This document shows positions 23,829-33,864 of a stretch of DNA of 64,000 nucleotides, piece by piece. The notes beneath the pieces are model-generated. The model was not told the origin of the DNA. It saw nothing but the letters and a program-made list of their open reading frames with translations, and ran no database searches. Positions within the stretch are counted from its first letter, which is position 1, and each line of letters begins with the position of its first letter. Source of the stretch: Chloracidobacterium sp. (GTDB taxonomy: Bacteria; Acidobacteriota; Blastocatellia; Pyrinomonadales; Pyrinomonadaceae); assembly GCA_016711345.1 (NCBI GenBank), contig JADJTD010000001.1, positions 2,170,001 through 2,234,000 of the forward strand. The letters are read 5' to 3'. The translations under genes were made by a program, and so were the position numbers.

Positions 23829-26273
23829 TTAAGAACGCGATGCGCGGATAATGTCGGCAAAGACCCCGGCTGCGGTCACGTCGGCTCCGGCTCCGGCGCC
23901 TTTTACAACCAACGGTTGATCGGCGTAGCGGTTCGTGTAGAAAAGAACGGCGTTATCCTTGCCTGAAAGATTTGCGAAATTGTGGTCGGGGCCAATGGAT
24001 TGCAAGCCGACAGATGCCTTGCCGTCATTGAACGACGCAATGTATTTTAGTTTCAATCCCTTCGCTGATGCATCGTCGAGCAAGTTCTTAAAATGATCTT
24101 CGTGACGTTCCATTTCAGCGTAAAAATCTTCAACACTGCCAGCTAAACACGATTCCGGCAAAAAGCCGACGTTTTCAATGTCTTCCATCTCAATGCGATT
24201 CCCGGCTTCACGTGCGAGGATCAGAATCTTTCGTGCGACGTCGGTTCCGTTCAGATCAAGTCGCGGGTCGGGTTCGGTGTAACCTTCCACTTGAGCCAGA
24301 CGGACGACTTCGGCGAACTTTCGCGTACCGTCGTAGTTGTTAAAGACAAAATTAAGCGTGCCTGACAGCACTGCTTCGATGCGGTTTACTTTGTCGCCGC
24401 TGCGGAGCAGGTCGTTGAGAGTATTGATAACGGGAAGGCCTGCGCCGACATTTGTTTCAAAGAAAAAGTTTGCGCTAAATTCGCGGGCGGTGTCTTTCAG
24501 GTGCGAGTAATTTTCGTAGCTCGACGATGCAGCGATCTTATTACAGGCAATCACCGAAATGCTCTTTGCAAGAAGTTTCGAATAAACTTCTACAACATCT
24601 GCGCTCGCCGTAACATCGACAAAGATCGAGTTGCGTAAGTTTTGTGCGACGATCGTATCTGCCAGCGCCGAAACGGACATCGCATGGGCGTCATCAAGAT
24701 CGGCTTTATAGGAGTCGAGATTGACACCTTCTTCTGCAAGTAGCGCGCGTTTGCTGTTTGCAATGCCAACAACATGAAGGTTCAAGCGCATCTCGTCGAG
24801 TAAGTGTTGATGCTGTGTGCGGAGTTGTTCGATCAGCTTTCCGCCGACGGTGCCGACACCAGCGATGAAAATATTTATTTGCTTATTGCCGTCAGAGAAA
24901 AATTCTTCGTGCAGAGTATTGACAGCTTTTTGCACGTCCTTTGACGAGATGATCGCAGAGATATTTCGCTCGCTTGACCCCTGCGCGATGGCGTGGATGT
25001 TGATGCCGTTGTGGCCGAGCGTGGTAAACATCTTGCCGCTCACGCCGGTGTGCTCTTTCATGTTGTCGCCTACAAGGGCGAGGATCGAAAATCCGCTTTC
25101 CACCTTTAGCGGTTCGATCTTGCCGACGTTTATCTCGTATTCGAATTCGCGATCTACGGCGCGTTTTGCAGCTTCAGCGAATTTTTCTTCGATAGCCACA
25201 CAGATCGAATGTTCGGACGAACTTTGCGTGATCAAAATGACGTTGATCTGTGAACGCGAAAGCGCATCAAACAGCCGCTTTGAAAAACCCGGAATACCCA
25301 CCATTCCGCTGCCTTCGAGATTGAGAACCGTGATCTTGTCAATGCTGGTGATGCCGCGGATCATGTCCTTTTCCGGTGCGGAATCAGCTTCGATCAAGGT
25401 TCCAGGATTGTCAGGTTCAAAAGTATTTTTGATCAAAACCGGAATGCCTTTTGCCATTACAGGCTGTATGGTCGGCGGATAAATGACCTTTGCTCCGAAG
25501 TGCGACAGCTCCATCGCCTCGCGGTAATTAATGTGCGATATCTGCCGCACGTTGCGGACAAATCGCGGATCGGCAGTCATCATCCCAGACACATCCGTCC
25601 AGATCTCAAGAATGTCAGCGTCGATCGCAGCGGCGATGATCGCCGCCGTGTAATCCGAACCGCCACGGCCTAAAGTTGTTGTATAACCTTTTGCATCGCT
25701 TGCGATGAAGCCCGGAAAAATGTGCAGCTTTGCGGGCGAAGAGTCGAAATATTCCTTCATCCGGCGATTGGTTTCAGCAAAATCAACCAGGCCAAATCCG
25801 TGGTTCGAATCAGTTTGTATAAAAAGGCGGCTGTCTTTCCATTCGTTTTCAAGTCCGACTTGCGAAAGTTTGGCGGATACAATGCGGGTTGAAACGATCT
25901 CACCAAAACTCAAAATTCGGTCGAGCGTCTTAGCTGACAGTTCGTGTACCAATCGCACACCTTCGCACAAGTTTTCGAGTTCCTTGATAGTGGTTTCGAC
26001 AAAATCCAAAACTCCCGCATTTCCCTCGTCACCGAAAAGTTTGTGGATCGTTTCGATATGACGTTGGCTGATGTTGCTGAGAATTTCGATATAGCCATCA
26101 TCGCCGCGTTCTGCCGAGCGGCCGGCCTCGATGAGCGAATCGGTCGTGCCCTGCATCGCTGACAACACAACGGCACACGGGCCGGACTTTGTCGTCGTTC
26201 TGACTATCTCAATTACTTTTTCTATTGTTTCGGCGCTTCCAACTGATGAGCCGCCGAATTTTAGGACCTTCAT
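23829..26273 (-). CDS. thrA: Bifunctional aspartate kinase / homoserine dehydrogenase
   Basis: 814 residues, full length. Residues about 1-290 are aspartate kinase (MKVLKFGGSSVGSAETIEK; TTLGRGGSDYTA), about 310-450 paired ACT domains for feedback control by threonine, about 455-814 homoserine dehydrogenase (NAD(P) loop FIAGVGTVGGKLIEQL; substrate region LSGTLNFVFNNYDG). It performs the first and third steps from aspartate to threonine. It overlaps thrC by 4 bases (ATGA), so thrC-thrA form one operon. Confidence 0.96.
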   Translation of the reverse strand: MKVLKFGGSSVGSAETIEKVIEIVRTTTKSGPCAVVLSAMQGTTDSLIEAGRSAERGDDGYIEILSNISQRHIETIHKLFGDEGNAGVLDFVETTIKELENLCEGVRLVHELSAKTLDRILSFGEIVSTRIVSAKLSQVGLENEWKDSRLFIQTDSNHGFGLVDFAETNRRMKEYFDSSPAKLHIFPGFIASDAKGYTTTLGRGGSDYTAAIIAAAIDADILEIWTDVSGMMTADPRFVRNVRQISHINYREAMELSHFGAKVIYPPTIQPVMAKGIPVLIKNTFEPDNPGTLIEADSAPEKDMIRGITSIDKITVLNLEGSGMVGIPGFSKRLFDALSRSQINVILITQSSSEHSICVAIEEKFAEAAKRAVDREFEYEINVGKIEPLKVESGFSILALVGDNMKEHTGVSGKMFTTLGHNGINIHAIAQGSSERNISAIISSKDVQKAVNTLHEEFFSDGNKQINIFIAGVGTVGGKLIEQLRTQHQHLLDEMRLNLHVVGIANSKRALLAEEGVNLDSYKADLDDAHAMSVSALADTIVAQNLRNSIFVDVTASADVVEVYSKLLAKSISVIACNKIAASSSYENYSHLKDTAREFSANFFFETNVGAGLPVINTLNDLLRSGDKVNRIEAVLSGTLNFVFNNYDGTRKFAEVVRLAQVEGYTEPDPRLDLNGTDVARKILILAREAGNRIEMEDIENVGFLPESCLAGSVEDFYAEMERHEDHFKNLLDDASAKGLKLKYIASFNDGKASVGLQSIGPDHNFANLSGKDNAVLFYTNRYADQPLVVKGAGAGADVTAAGVFADIIRASRS

Positions 26274-27562
26274 ATTTTACTGACGAGGAGATCTTTTAAA
26301 TCTTCGTAATTTACATCCATTTCTATGCTCTGCTTTTCTTTTGAAAACAGGGCGTCAACTGATTTCGGTACTTTTCCTTGTGTTCCAAGTATTTCGTTTA
26401 CAGAATCGAATTTTACAGGATGAGCGGTTTCGAGAAAAATGCCTTTGCAGTCACTATGCTTTTCGATATGGTCGGATAGAGCTCGATAACCGACCGCACC
26501 GTGAGGGTCGAGAATATACCCTTGACCTTCATAAACCTCGAGCATCGTTTTGGCAGTTATTTTGTCCGAAACGCTCACGGACTCAAGCTTTTCTTTGAGA
26601 TCAACAAATTTATTGTCGAATATCTCCAGAATGCGGACAAAATTGCTTGGGCTACCAACATCCATCGCGTTTGAAAGTGTGGGTACTGATTGACGCGGTT
26701 CGTATTCCGCACTTTGCAAAAACCTGGGCACGACATCATTAGCATTACAGGCTGCTATAAATTTCTTTACCTGCAAGCCCGTAATATGGGCCAAAATGCC
26801 CGAAGCAAGATTGCCGAAATTGCCGCTTGGAACCGAAATAACTGGCGGTTCGCAGTTCCATTGCTTCAATGCGAAGAAATAATAAAACTGCTGAGGCAGC
26901 CAACGGGCGACATTGATCGAATTGGCCGAAGTAAGGTGAACTTTTGATTGCAGATCGCCGTCGGCAAGTGCCTGTTTTGCAAGGGCTTGGCAGTCATCGA
27001 AATTACCGTGTAATTCCAATGTAGTTACATTTCCGCCCAGAGTAGTCAATTGTAGTTCCTGAACCTTGCTGACCTTACCTTTTGGGTAAAGGATAACTAC
27101 CTCGATGCCTTCGACTCCATGAAAACCTGCTGCAACAGCTCCACCGGTATCACCCGAGGTGGCGACAATTACAATTGTCTTTTCTGCATTATCGCGAGAA
27201 AAGTGTTGAAGAGCTCGGCTCATGAACCGCGCACCGACATCCTTAAACGCGAGCGTCGGGCCATGAAATAGCTCAAGAGTAGAAATACTGTCTGTGAGAG
27301 CCACGAGCGGAAAATCAAAATTCACCGTCTCGGCACATATATTGAAAAGAACGTCATCCGGTATTTCGCTCGCGACGTAAGGGCGTATAACGTCAAACGC
27401 GATCTGTTCGTTTGAGCGCGTCGAGAGGCCTTTTAGCCAGTCATTGGACAAGCGCGGTATCTTGGACGGAAAATACAAGCCTTTGTCATCGGGCTGTCCG
27501 TTTAAAACAGCCTCACGAAACGAGACATGAGGCGACCTTCGGTTTGTGCTAAAGTATTGCAT
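26270..27562 (-). CDS. thrC: Threonine synthase
   Basis: 430 residues from the ATG at 27562 (MQYFSTNRRSPHVSFREAVL); a non-ATG start seven codons upstream is less likely. PLP lysine in LAFKDVGARFMSRAL, phosphate-cup TSGDTGGAVAAGF and SANSINVARWLPQ are seen. Converts O-phosphohomoserine to threonine. Its start is 55 bases from the divergent thrB, leaving room for a shared regulatory region but no attenuator peptide is apparent. Confidence 0.96.
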   Translation of the reverse strand: MQYFSTNRRSPHVSFREAVLNGQPDDKGLYFPSKIPRLSNDWLKGLSTRSNEQIAFDVIRPYVASEIPDDVLFNICAETVNFDFPLVALTDSISTLELFHGPTLAFKDVGARFMSRALQHFSRDNAEKTIVIVATSGDTGGAVAAGFHGVEGIEVVILYPKGKVSKVQELQLTTLGGNVTTLELHGNFDDCQALAKQALADGDLQSKVHLTSANSINVARWLPQQFYYFFALKQWNCEPPVISVPSGNFGNLASGILAHITGLQVKKFIAACNANDVVPRFLQSAEYEPRQSVPTLSNAMDVGSPSNFVRILEIFDNKFVDLKEKLESVSVSDKITAKTMLEVYEGQGYILDPHGAVGYRALSDHIEKHSDCKGIFLETAHPVKFDSVNEILGTQGKVPKSVDALFSKEKQSIEMDVNYEDLKDLLVSKI

Positions 27563-27617
27563 CGGCAAAAGACGTAAAAACAATAAATCATAAACGTTTT
27601 CGTCGATTTACTAAAGT

Positions 27618-28535
27618 ATGGACGAAGTAAGGATATTGTCGCCGGCGACGGTTTCTAATGTGGTTTGCGGATTTGATTGTCTCGGTTTTGCGTTAGCGGA
27701 GCCGTGTGACGAGATGACCCTGCGAAAGATGGACGAATGCGCCGTTCGCATAATCAATCGTGACGACTATGGTTTACCAACCGACCCGGCGAAAAATGTC
27801 GCCGGCGTTGCTTTGCTGGCATTAATGAAAGCCGCTCAGATTGATTTTGGTTTCGAGGTTGAGATCACAAAGCACATCAAACCGGGCAGCGGCATCGGTT
27901 CTAGCTCAGCAAGCTCATGCGGTGCAGTTGTCGCGGCAAATATGCTGATCGGCGAACGTTTTTCAAAGCTTGAACTCGTCCGATTTGCTATGGAAGGCGA
28001 GTTTCTTGCTTCAGGTTCGCGTCATGCTGACAACGCCGCTCCGTGTATTTACGGAGGGTTTACGCTTGTGCGCTCGGCCGAACCGCTCGATATTGTCTCG
28101 ATCGATTTTCCGCCGATGTTTGCGACGGTCATTCACCCGCAGATCGAGATCAAAACCGCTGAGGCACGAGCTATTTTGCCAAAGGATGTTCCGCTCAAGG
28201 ACGCCGTGCAGAATTGGAGCAATCTCGGAGCATTCGTCGTAGCTCTCGCTAAAGGCGATTACGAGCTTCTTTCGCGTTCGATGGAAGACACAATTGTCGA
28301 GCCCGTCCGCAAAGCGTTGATACCAAAGTTTGACGAAGTAAAATCTTCCAGCCTCAATGCCGGAGCGTTCGGCGGCGGGATTTCCGGTTCCGGCCCTTCG
28401 GTCTTTATGCTTAGCAAAACGCGGGAAACCGCCGAAAATGTGGAAGTTGCAATGAATGAGGTTTACGCCCAAACCGATATCGAATACAACATCTACGTTT
28501 CAGAAATTCATCCTACAGGCGTTAGATCTTTGTAG
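27618..28535 (+). CDS. thrB: Homoserine kinase (GHMP family)
   Basis: 305 residues. The GHMP ATP-binding motif is PGSGIGSSSASSCGAVVA; the C-terminal glycine-rich motif is GAFGGGISGSGPSVFML. It phosphorylates homoserine, the step between thrA and thrC. It is transcribed divergently from thrC-thrA instead of between them as in the enterobacterial order thrABC. Confidence 0.95.
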   Translation: MDEVRILSPATVSNVVCGFDCLGFALAEPCDEMTLRKMDECAVRIINRDDYGLPTDPAKNVAGVALLALMKAAQIDFGFEVEITKHIKPGSGIGSSSASSCGAVVAANMLIGERFSKLELVRFAMEGEFLASGSRHADNAAPCIYGGFTLVRSAEPLDIVSIDFPPMFATVIHPQIEIKTAEARAILPKDVPLKDAVQNWSNLGAFVVALAKGDYELLSRSMEDTIVEPVRKALIPKFDEVKSSSLNAGAFGGGISGSGPSVFMLSKTRETAENVEVAMNEVYAQTDIEYNIYVSEIHPTGVRSL

Positions 28536-28586
28536 AACCTAGGCTGTTATTTCAATTGGGCTAAAACTGCTAGAATAAAAGTCGGC

Positions 28587-30851
28587 ATGTTGACCAGAGA
28601 ATTAGAAGAAACCTTAAGCTTTGCGGTCGATGAGGCGGTGAAGCATAAGCATGAGTTCGTTACGCTTGAGCATCTGCTCTTTGCGTTGCTCGAAGATACG
28701 GCCGCGCGCGAGATATTGTTCAATTGCGGAGCGCAGATCGATGAGCTTGGCAGGGCCTTGCTTGGATATTTTGAGGATGCTCTCGAAAAAATGCCTCCTA
28801 ATGCCAAGGCAATGCCAGAGCTGACATCGACTTTTCAATCGACGATCTCTTACGCAGTCTTGCAGGCAGAGGGCAGCGGACAGGGAGCCGTTGATGGCGG
28901 CAACATTCTTGCGGCATTGTATCAGGCTGAGCAGTCCTACGCAGTGTATTTGTTGCTGCAGCAAGGCGTAACGCGATTGGATATTCTTAATTACATTTCG
29001 CACGGCATTTCAAAGATCGATCAGGGTGAGCCGATGTTTGACGGCATCGATGACGAGGAGCTTGATAGTTCTGCCCAACGTAAAAAGCCGCTCGAGAGTT
29101 TCTGCGTAGAGCTCGTCGCAAAAGCTGCTGCCGGACAGATCGATCCGATAGTTGGCCGCGGCCCTGAGATCGAACGCACGATCCAGGTGCTTTGCCGCCG
29201 GAAGAAAAATAATCCGCTTTACGTCGGTGAGCCCGGCGTCGGAAAAACTGCTTTGGCCGAAGGTTTGGCGCTCAAGATCAGCGAAGGCGATGTGCCTGAG
29301 GTTTTGCAGGGGGCAAAGGTCTTTGCACTTGATATGGGTACGGTGCTTGCGGGAACACGTTACCGCGGCGATTTTGAACAGCGGTTCAAGGCGATCATTA
29401 ATGAACTGAAAGAACAGGAAAACGCGATTCTATTTATCGACGAGATACACACGATTGTTGGTGCCGGTGCGGTTTCGGGCGGCTCGATGGATGCGTCGAA
29501 TATTTTAAAACCTGCGCTTGCCGACGGTTCATTGCGTTGCATCGGCTCGACAACTCACGCAGAATATAAGTCTGCATTTGACCGCGACCGTGCGCTGGCG
29601 CGACGTTTTCAGCGGATCGATATAAATGAACCGACGGTCGATGAAACATACGAAATACTCAAAGGCCTCAAGAAATTCTACGAACAGCATCACGGCGTAA
29701 GATACGGCAACGACGCACTTCGCACTGCCGCTGAGCTTGCCGGTAAATACATAAATGACCGTTTTTTGCCCGACAAGGCCATCGACGTGATAGACGAGGT
29801 TGGAGCATCGGTCAAGCTCCTGCCCGTGAGCCGGCGGCCAAAAAGAGTGACAGTTCAGATGGTCGAAAACACCATCGCGCGTATGGCAAAGATACCGCCA
29901 AAAACCGTCGTCGCTGACGAAAGGTCACGGCTAAAGACGCTTCGCGATGACATAAAGAAAGCTATCTTTGGGCAGGACGCGGCGATCGATGCCATTGTCG
30001 ATGCGATACAAATATCACGCGCCGGACTCGGACATCAGACCAAACCGGTTGGTTCGTTTTTGTTTTCGGGACCGACTGGCGTTGGTAAGACCGAAGTTTC
30101 GAAGCAGCTTGCAGAGATCCTCGGCGTCGAATTTCTGCGTTACGATATGAGCGAATACGCCGAGCCGCACACAGTTTCGCGGTTGATCGGCGCGCCGCCT
30201 GGATATGTCGGATTTGATCAAGGAGGCCTGCTTACGGAGGCGATAATGCGGACGCCTCATGCTGTCTTGGTTCTCGACGAAATTGAGAAGGCTCATCCAA
30301 ATCTTTTCAATCTGCTTTTGCAGGTAATGGACTCAGCCACGCTCACAGACAATAACGGCAAGAAAGCGGATTTTCGGAATGTCATTTTGATAATGACGAC
30401 CAATGCCGGTGCCCGCGAACTCTCCAGTGGCGGAATGGGTTTCCGCAATTCGTCCGACACAAAGGGCAATGCAAAAGGAGTGATAGAGCGGACTTTTACT
30501 CCGGAGTTTCGCAACCGCCTCGATGCGTGGGTTCCATTCAAACCGCTTGACCTCGATGTGATCAAGCTCATCGTCGATAAATTTACCAAAGAGCTAAACG
30601 GCCAGCTTGCCGAGAAACGTGTCCTTGTAAAACTAACGGAAGAAGCCCGCGAATGGCTTGCCAAAAATGGTTTCGACGCACGCTACGGAGCAAGGCCGAT
30701 GTCGCGGCTCATCCACGAAAAGATCAAACAGCCGCTTGCTAACGAGATCTTGTTTGGCAAGCTCGCGGACGGCGGCAGTGCTCTGGTTGAAGTAAAAGAC
30801 GACAACCTAAAATTAAATCTGGATAAACAAAAGACGCTTGTAGGCGTTTAG
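28587..30851 (+). CDS. clpA: ATP-dependent Clp protease ATP-binding subunit ClpA
   Basis: 754 residues, the ClpA length. N domain 1-145 (two Clp repeats), first AAA+ module with Walker A GEPGVGKT at 214-221 and Walker B ILFIDEIH, second AAA+ module with GPTGVGKT near 496 and VLVLDEIEKAHP. No ClpB-type coiled coil. The loop that docks onto ClpP reads GGMGF where E. coli ClpA has IGL, a conservative variant. It unfolds substrates for ClpP; neither clpP nor clpS is adjacent. Starts 51 bases after thrB. Confidence 0.95.
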   Translation: MLTRELEETLSFAVDEAVKHKHEFVTLEHLLFALLEDTAAREILFNCGAQIDELGRALLGYFEDALEKMPPNAKAMPELTSTFQSTISYAVLQAEGSGQGAVDGGNILAALYQAEQSYAVYLLLQQGVTRLDILNYISHGISKIDQGEPMFDGIDDEELDSSAQRKKPLESFCVELVAKAAAGQIDPIVGRGPEIERTIQVLCRRKKNNPLYVGEPGVGKTALAEGLALKISEGDVPEVLQGAKVFALDMGTVLAGTRYRGDFEQRFKAIINELKEQENAILFIDEIHTIVGAGAVSGGSMDASNILKPALADGSLRCIGSTTHAEYKSAFDRDRALARRFQRIDINEPTVDETYEILKGLKKFYEQHHGVRYGNDALRTAAELAGKYINDRFLPDKAIDVIDEVGASVKLLPVSRRPKRVTVQMVENTIARMAKIPPKTVVADERSRLKTLRDDIKKAIFGQDAAIDAIVDAIQISRAGLGHQTKPVGSFLFSGPTGVGKTEVSKQLAEILGVEFLRYDMSEYAEPHTVSRLIGAPPGYVGFDQGGLLTEAIMRTPHAVLVLDEIEKAHPNLFNLLLQVMDSATLTDNNGKKADFRNVILIMTTNAGARELSSGGMGFRNSSDTKGNAKGVIERTFTPEFRNRLDAWVPFKPLDLDVIKLIVDKFTKELNGQLAEKRVLVKLTEEAREWLAKNGFDARYGARPMSRLIHEKIKQPLANEILFGKLADGGSALVEVKDDNLKLNLDKQKTLVGV

Positions 30852-30863
30852 TATTAGATAGAA

Positions 30864-32390
30864 ATGAAAACGGACGTTTTGATAGTCGGTGCCGGACCGA
30901 CCGGATTGGCGTTGGCGTGCCAGCTGATCCGATACGGTGTTGATTTTGTAATCATCGACAAGAAAGAAACCATCACGCCGTATTCTAAAGCGATCGGTGT
31001 ACAGGCACGCACGCTGGAGATATACGAGCAGATCGGTTTAGCTGACAAACTTGTTTCCATCGGTGCCAAAGCCGAAGGTGCAAAATTGTTTGTCGGCGGC
31101 GAGATACGCGGTGAGATCGATTTTCGCGACATCGGAAAAGGGTTGAGTGCCTATCCATTTGTTCTCATAGTCGAGCAGGGCAAACACGAAAAACTCCTTT
31201 ACGATCACATCAAATCCCACGGCAAAGATGTTCAATGGCAAACCAAGCTTCAGGATTTCGCGCAAACCGACAGCGGCGTTACGGCAACCGTAATAAATTC
31301 AGCCGGCGAGACCGATACGATCGAAGCCAAATATTTAATAGCCTGTGACGGAGCGAAGAGCCTCGTTCGTCATTCGCTTGGATTGACATTTACGGGCAGC
31401 ACATTCGAGCGTATGTTTTACGTTGCGGATGTCGAACTTGATTGGCAATACGGCAGCGGCGGACTGTTTGCATTTCTGATGAGAAACAATCTGCTGGTCG
31501 TTTTTACAATGAACGGCGACAAACGATACCGGATTGTCGGCACATTTCCCGAGGAATTTTCTAAAGACGAGGGCGATGTGCTTTACGAAGAGATCGAAGC
31601 GCAGATCAGGAAAGATGCCGAGATAGATTTTGAAATTACTAATGTAAATTGGTTTTCGACTTATAAAGTGCACACTCGGCACGTTGATAAATTCTTGGTT
31701 GGACGTGTCTTCGTCGTCGGAGATTCGGCGCATATACACTCGCCAGCCGGTGCTCAGGGCATGAACACTGGAATTCAGGACGGCTACAATTTGGCGTGGA
31801 AACTGGCTTTGGTTTTGCATGGACGAGCGAGCGGTGAACTTCTTAACACTTACAACCAAGAGCGGTTGCCGAACGCCGAAAATTTGACCCGCACAACGGA
31901 TCGCTTCTTTGGCCTGATCGCGGATCCCGACCCGCTGCTGACGTTTGTGCGAATGAGTGTATTTCCGTACGCTGCTAAATTTTTGTCGGGGCTCAGGGCT
32001 GTTCGACGGTTCATTTTTCCGAGACTTTCGCAGATAGCCATCAATTATCGGGCTAGCAACCTTAGCCGAAATTCAGGAACGTTTAAGATCAAAGCTGGCG
32101 ACAGGATGCCGTACTTTCAAGTGTATAATCAGAGCATTTACGACCGGATGAACGAGCCGAAGTTTCATCTGCTCGCCTTTGGCGGAGATGGATTTGCCGG
32201 AGTTGGCGATGAACTGAAAGATCTTGTCGATGTACGCAATTTGGCTCTAACTACCGAGGTCGCGGAGATTTTTGGAAACGACAAACCGTTCATCCTACTT
32301 GTCCGGCCCGATAATTATGTTGGAATGATCTCAAGTAATGTTTCCTTTGAAATAGTAAGTGGGTATCTGGCTGATATTCTTGGCCAATAG
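30864..32390 (+). CDS. FAD-dependent aromatic-ring monooxygenase-like protein
   Basis: 508 residues. Rossmann motif at the start (VGAGPTGLALACQLIRYG), second FAD motif GDSAHIHSPAGAQGMNTGIQ with DGYNLAWKLAL, and a C-terminal thioredoxin-like extension, as in PheA/TfdB (phenol hydroxylase) relatives. Expected to hydroxylate a phenolic or polyketide substrate with NAD(P)H and O2. Only 12 bases follow clpA, so it may be read through from it. No associated pathway genes are seen, so the substrate stays open. Confidence 0.88.
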   Translation: MKTDVLIVGAGPTGLALACQLIRYGVDFVIIDKKETITPYSKAIGVQARTLEIYEQIGLADKLVSIGAKAEGAKLFVGGEIRGEIDFRDIGKGLSAYPFVLIVEQGKHEKLLYDHIKSHGKDVQWQTKLQDFAQTDSGVTATVINSAGETDTIEAKYLIACDGAKSLVRHSLGLTFTGSTFERMFYVADVELDWQYGSGGLFAFLMRNNLLVVFTMNGDKRYRIVGTFPEEFSKDEGDVLYEEIEAQIRKDAEIDFEITNVNWFSTYKVHTRHVDKFLVGRVFVVGDSAHIHSPAGAQGMNTGIQDGYNLAWKLALVLHGRASGELLNTYNQERLPNAENLTRTTDRFFGLIADPDPLLTFVRMSVFPYAAKFLSGLRAVRRFIFPRLSQIAINYRASNLSRNSGTFKIKAGDRMPYFQVYNQSIYDRMNEPKFHLLAFGGDGFAGVGDELKDLVDVRNLALTTEVAEIFGNDKPFILLVRPDNYVGMISSNVSFEIVSGYLADILGQ

Positions 32391-32448
32391 CATCACAAGT
32401 GCTGTTTCTGTGTAGGCGAGAGGATTCACCTCAACAAAGAAGTAAACA

Positions 32449-33864
32449 ATGCGGATCAACGAGAGAGTCCTTAAGCTAAACGACAAACAGCCCAACCCTA
32501 AAGCTCGTTATGTACTCTACTGGATGCAGATGTATAAGCGCGTGGAAAACAACCATGCACTTATTTATGCCATCCGACAAACCAATGAACTAAAATTGCC
32601 GCTCGTAGTTTACGAAGGATTGAAATATTATTATCCTTGGGCTTCGGACCGAGTACATACTTTTATTCTCGAAGGCGTTGAAGAAAACCGGCTTGAGTTC
32701 GAACGGCTCGGCATTCGATACATCTTCTATTTGCAAACAGATAAAGACGCTCCAATGCAGACGGTCGCAAAACTTGCAAAGGACGCAGCAGTGATCGTGA
32801 CGGACGATTATCCGTGCTTTATTATTCCAGAACACAATCGACGCATCGCGGAAAAAGCGGATATTCCTGTTTATGCAGTCGATTCAAACGGCATCATTCC
32901 GATGTCAAAATTCGAAAAAGAAGAATACGCCGCTTACACGATCAGGCCGAAGATCAATAAGCTGCTCGACCAGTATCTCAAGCCGCTCGCAAATGAAACT
33001 GTTGACACTCCGAGTCTTGGCATCAAGGTAGATTGTCCCGAAACCGAAGTAGCTGTTGATAATATCTCCGACCTAGTCACGTCATGCGATATCGATCACA
33101 GCGTCGCACCGAGCACTCATTATCGTGGCGGCACAGCAAACGGACGCGCTCGTCTAAAGAATTTTGTCAGCAAAATATTGCCTGATTACGATAAAGCGCG
33201 AAGCAAGCCTGATCGTGACGGTTCTTCGCGTTTGTCTTCGTATCTTCATTTTGGTTTCCTGTCGCCGCTTGAGATCGCACTGACCGTGCAGGACGCGGAC
33301 GCTCCGCAAGAATCGAAGGACGCATATCTCGAAGAACTGATCGTTCGCCGTGAGCTTTCGTTCAACATGACGCGGCACAATCCGAATTACGATTCATTGG
33401 CCGCACTTCCCGCGTGGGTTCAAAAAACAATGCGCGAACACGCCGATGACGAGCGGCAATATGTATATTCGCTTGAGCAACTGGAAGCCGGCGATACGCA
33501 CGACGATCTTTGGAATGCCGCGCAACGCGAAATGGTCGTGACCGGCGAGATGCACAATTATGTCCGTATGCTGTGGGGAAAAAATGTGATCGCATGGTCG
33601 CCTAGTTACGAGGTCGCTTTCGAAACGCTGGTCCATCTCAACAACAAATACTGTCTCGACGGACGCGATCCAAATTCATACGCGGGCATCCTGTGGTGCT
33701 TTGGCAAACATGACAGGGCTTGGTTCGAAAGACCGGTCTTTGGCCTGATCCGCTACATGGCAAGTCACAGCACTGGAAAGAAATTCGATTCAAAAAAATA
33801 TATTGAATGGACGCAAAGACTGGCAAATGATGCTCCGTCCGTTCAAGAAGATCTGTTTTCTTAG
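32449..33864 (+). CDS. phr: Class II deoxyribodipyrimidine photolyase
   Basis: 471 residues. The class II character shows in MQMYKRVENNHALIYAIRQ, the FAD-pocket RRELSFNM region, NYVRMLWGKNVIAWSPSYE and CFGKHDRAWFERPVFG. It splits cyclobutane pyrimidine dimers using blue light and reduced FAD. Class II enzymes are less common in bacteria than class I. Its last 4 bases overlap the end of the convergent arginyltransferase-like gene. Confidence 0.95.
   Translation: MRINERVLKLNDKQPNPKARYVLYWMQMYKRVENNHALIYAIRQTNELKLPLVVYEGLKYYYPWASDRVHTFILEGVEENRLEFERLGIRYIFYLQTDKDAPMQTVAKLAKDAAVIVTDDYPCFIIPEHNRRIAEKADIPVYAVDSNGIIPMSKFEKEEYAAYTIRPKINKLLDQYLKPLANETVDTPSLGIKVDCPETEVAVDNISDLVTSCDIDHSVAPSTHYRGGTANGRARLKNFVSKILPDYDKARSKPDRDGSSRLSSYLHFGFLSPLEIALTVQDADAPQESKDAYLEELIVRRELSFNMTRHNPNYDSLAALPAWVQKTMREHADDERQYVYSLEQLEAGDTHDDLWNAAQREMVVTGEMHNYVRMLWGKNVIAWSPSYEVAFETLVHLNNKYCLDGRDPNSYAGILWCFGKHDRAWFERPVFGLIRYMASHSTGKKFDSKKYIEWTQRLANDAPSVQEDLFS

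Noticed and set aside
24817..25482. 221-codon plus-strand ORF inside thrA
   Set aside because: Antisense shadow of a secure gene, Ser/Pro/Leu-rich without structure or start signal.
25790..25830. tRNA-like GGTTCGAATC sequence
   Set aside because: It lies within thrA coding sequence and no cloverleaf arms surround it.
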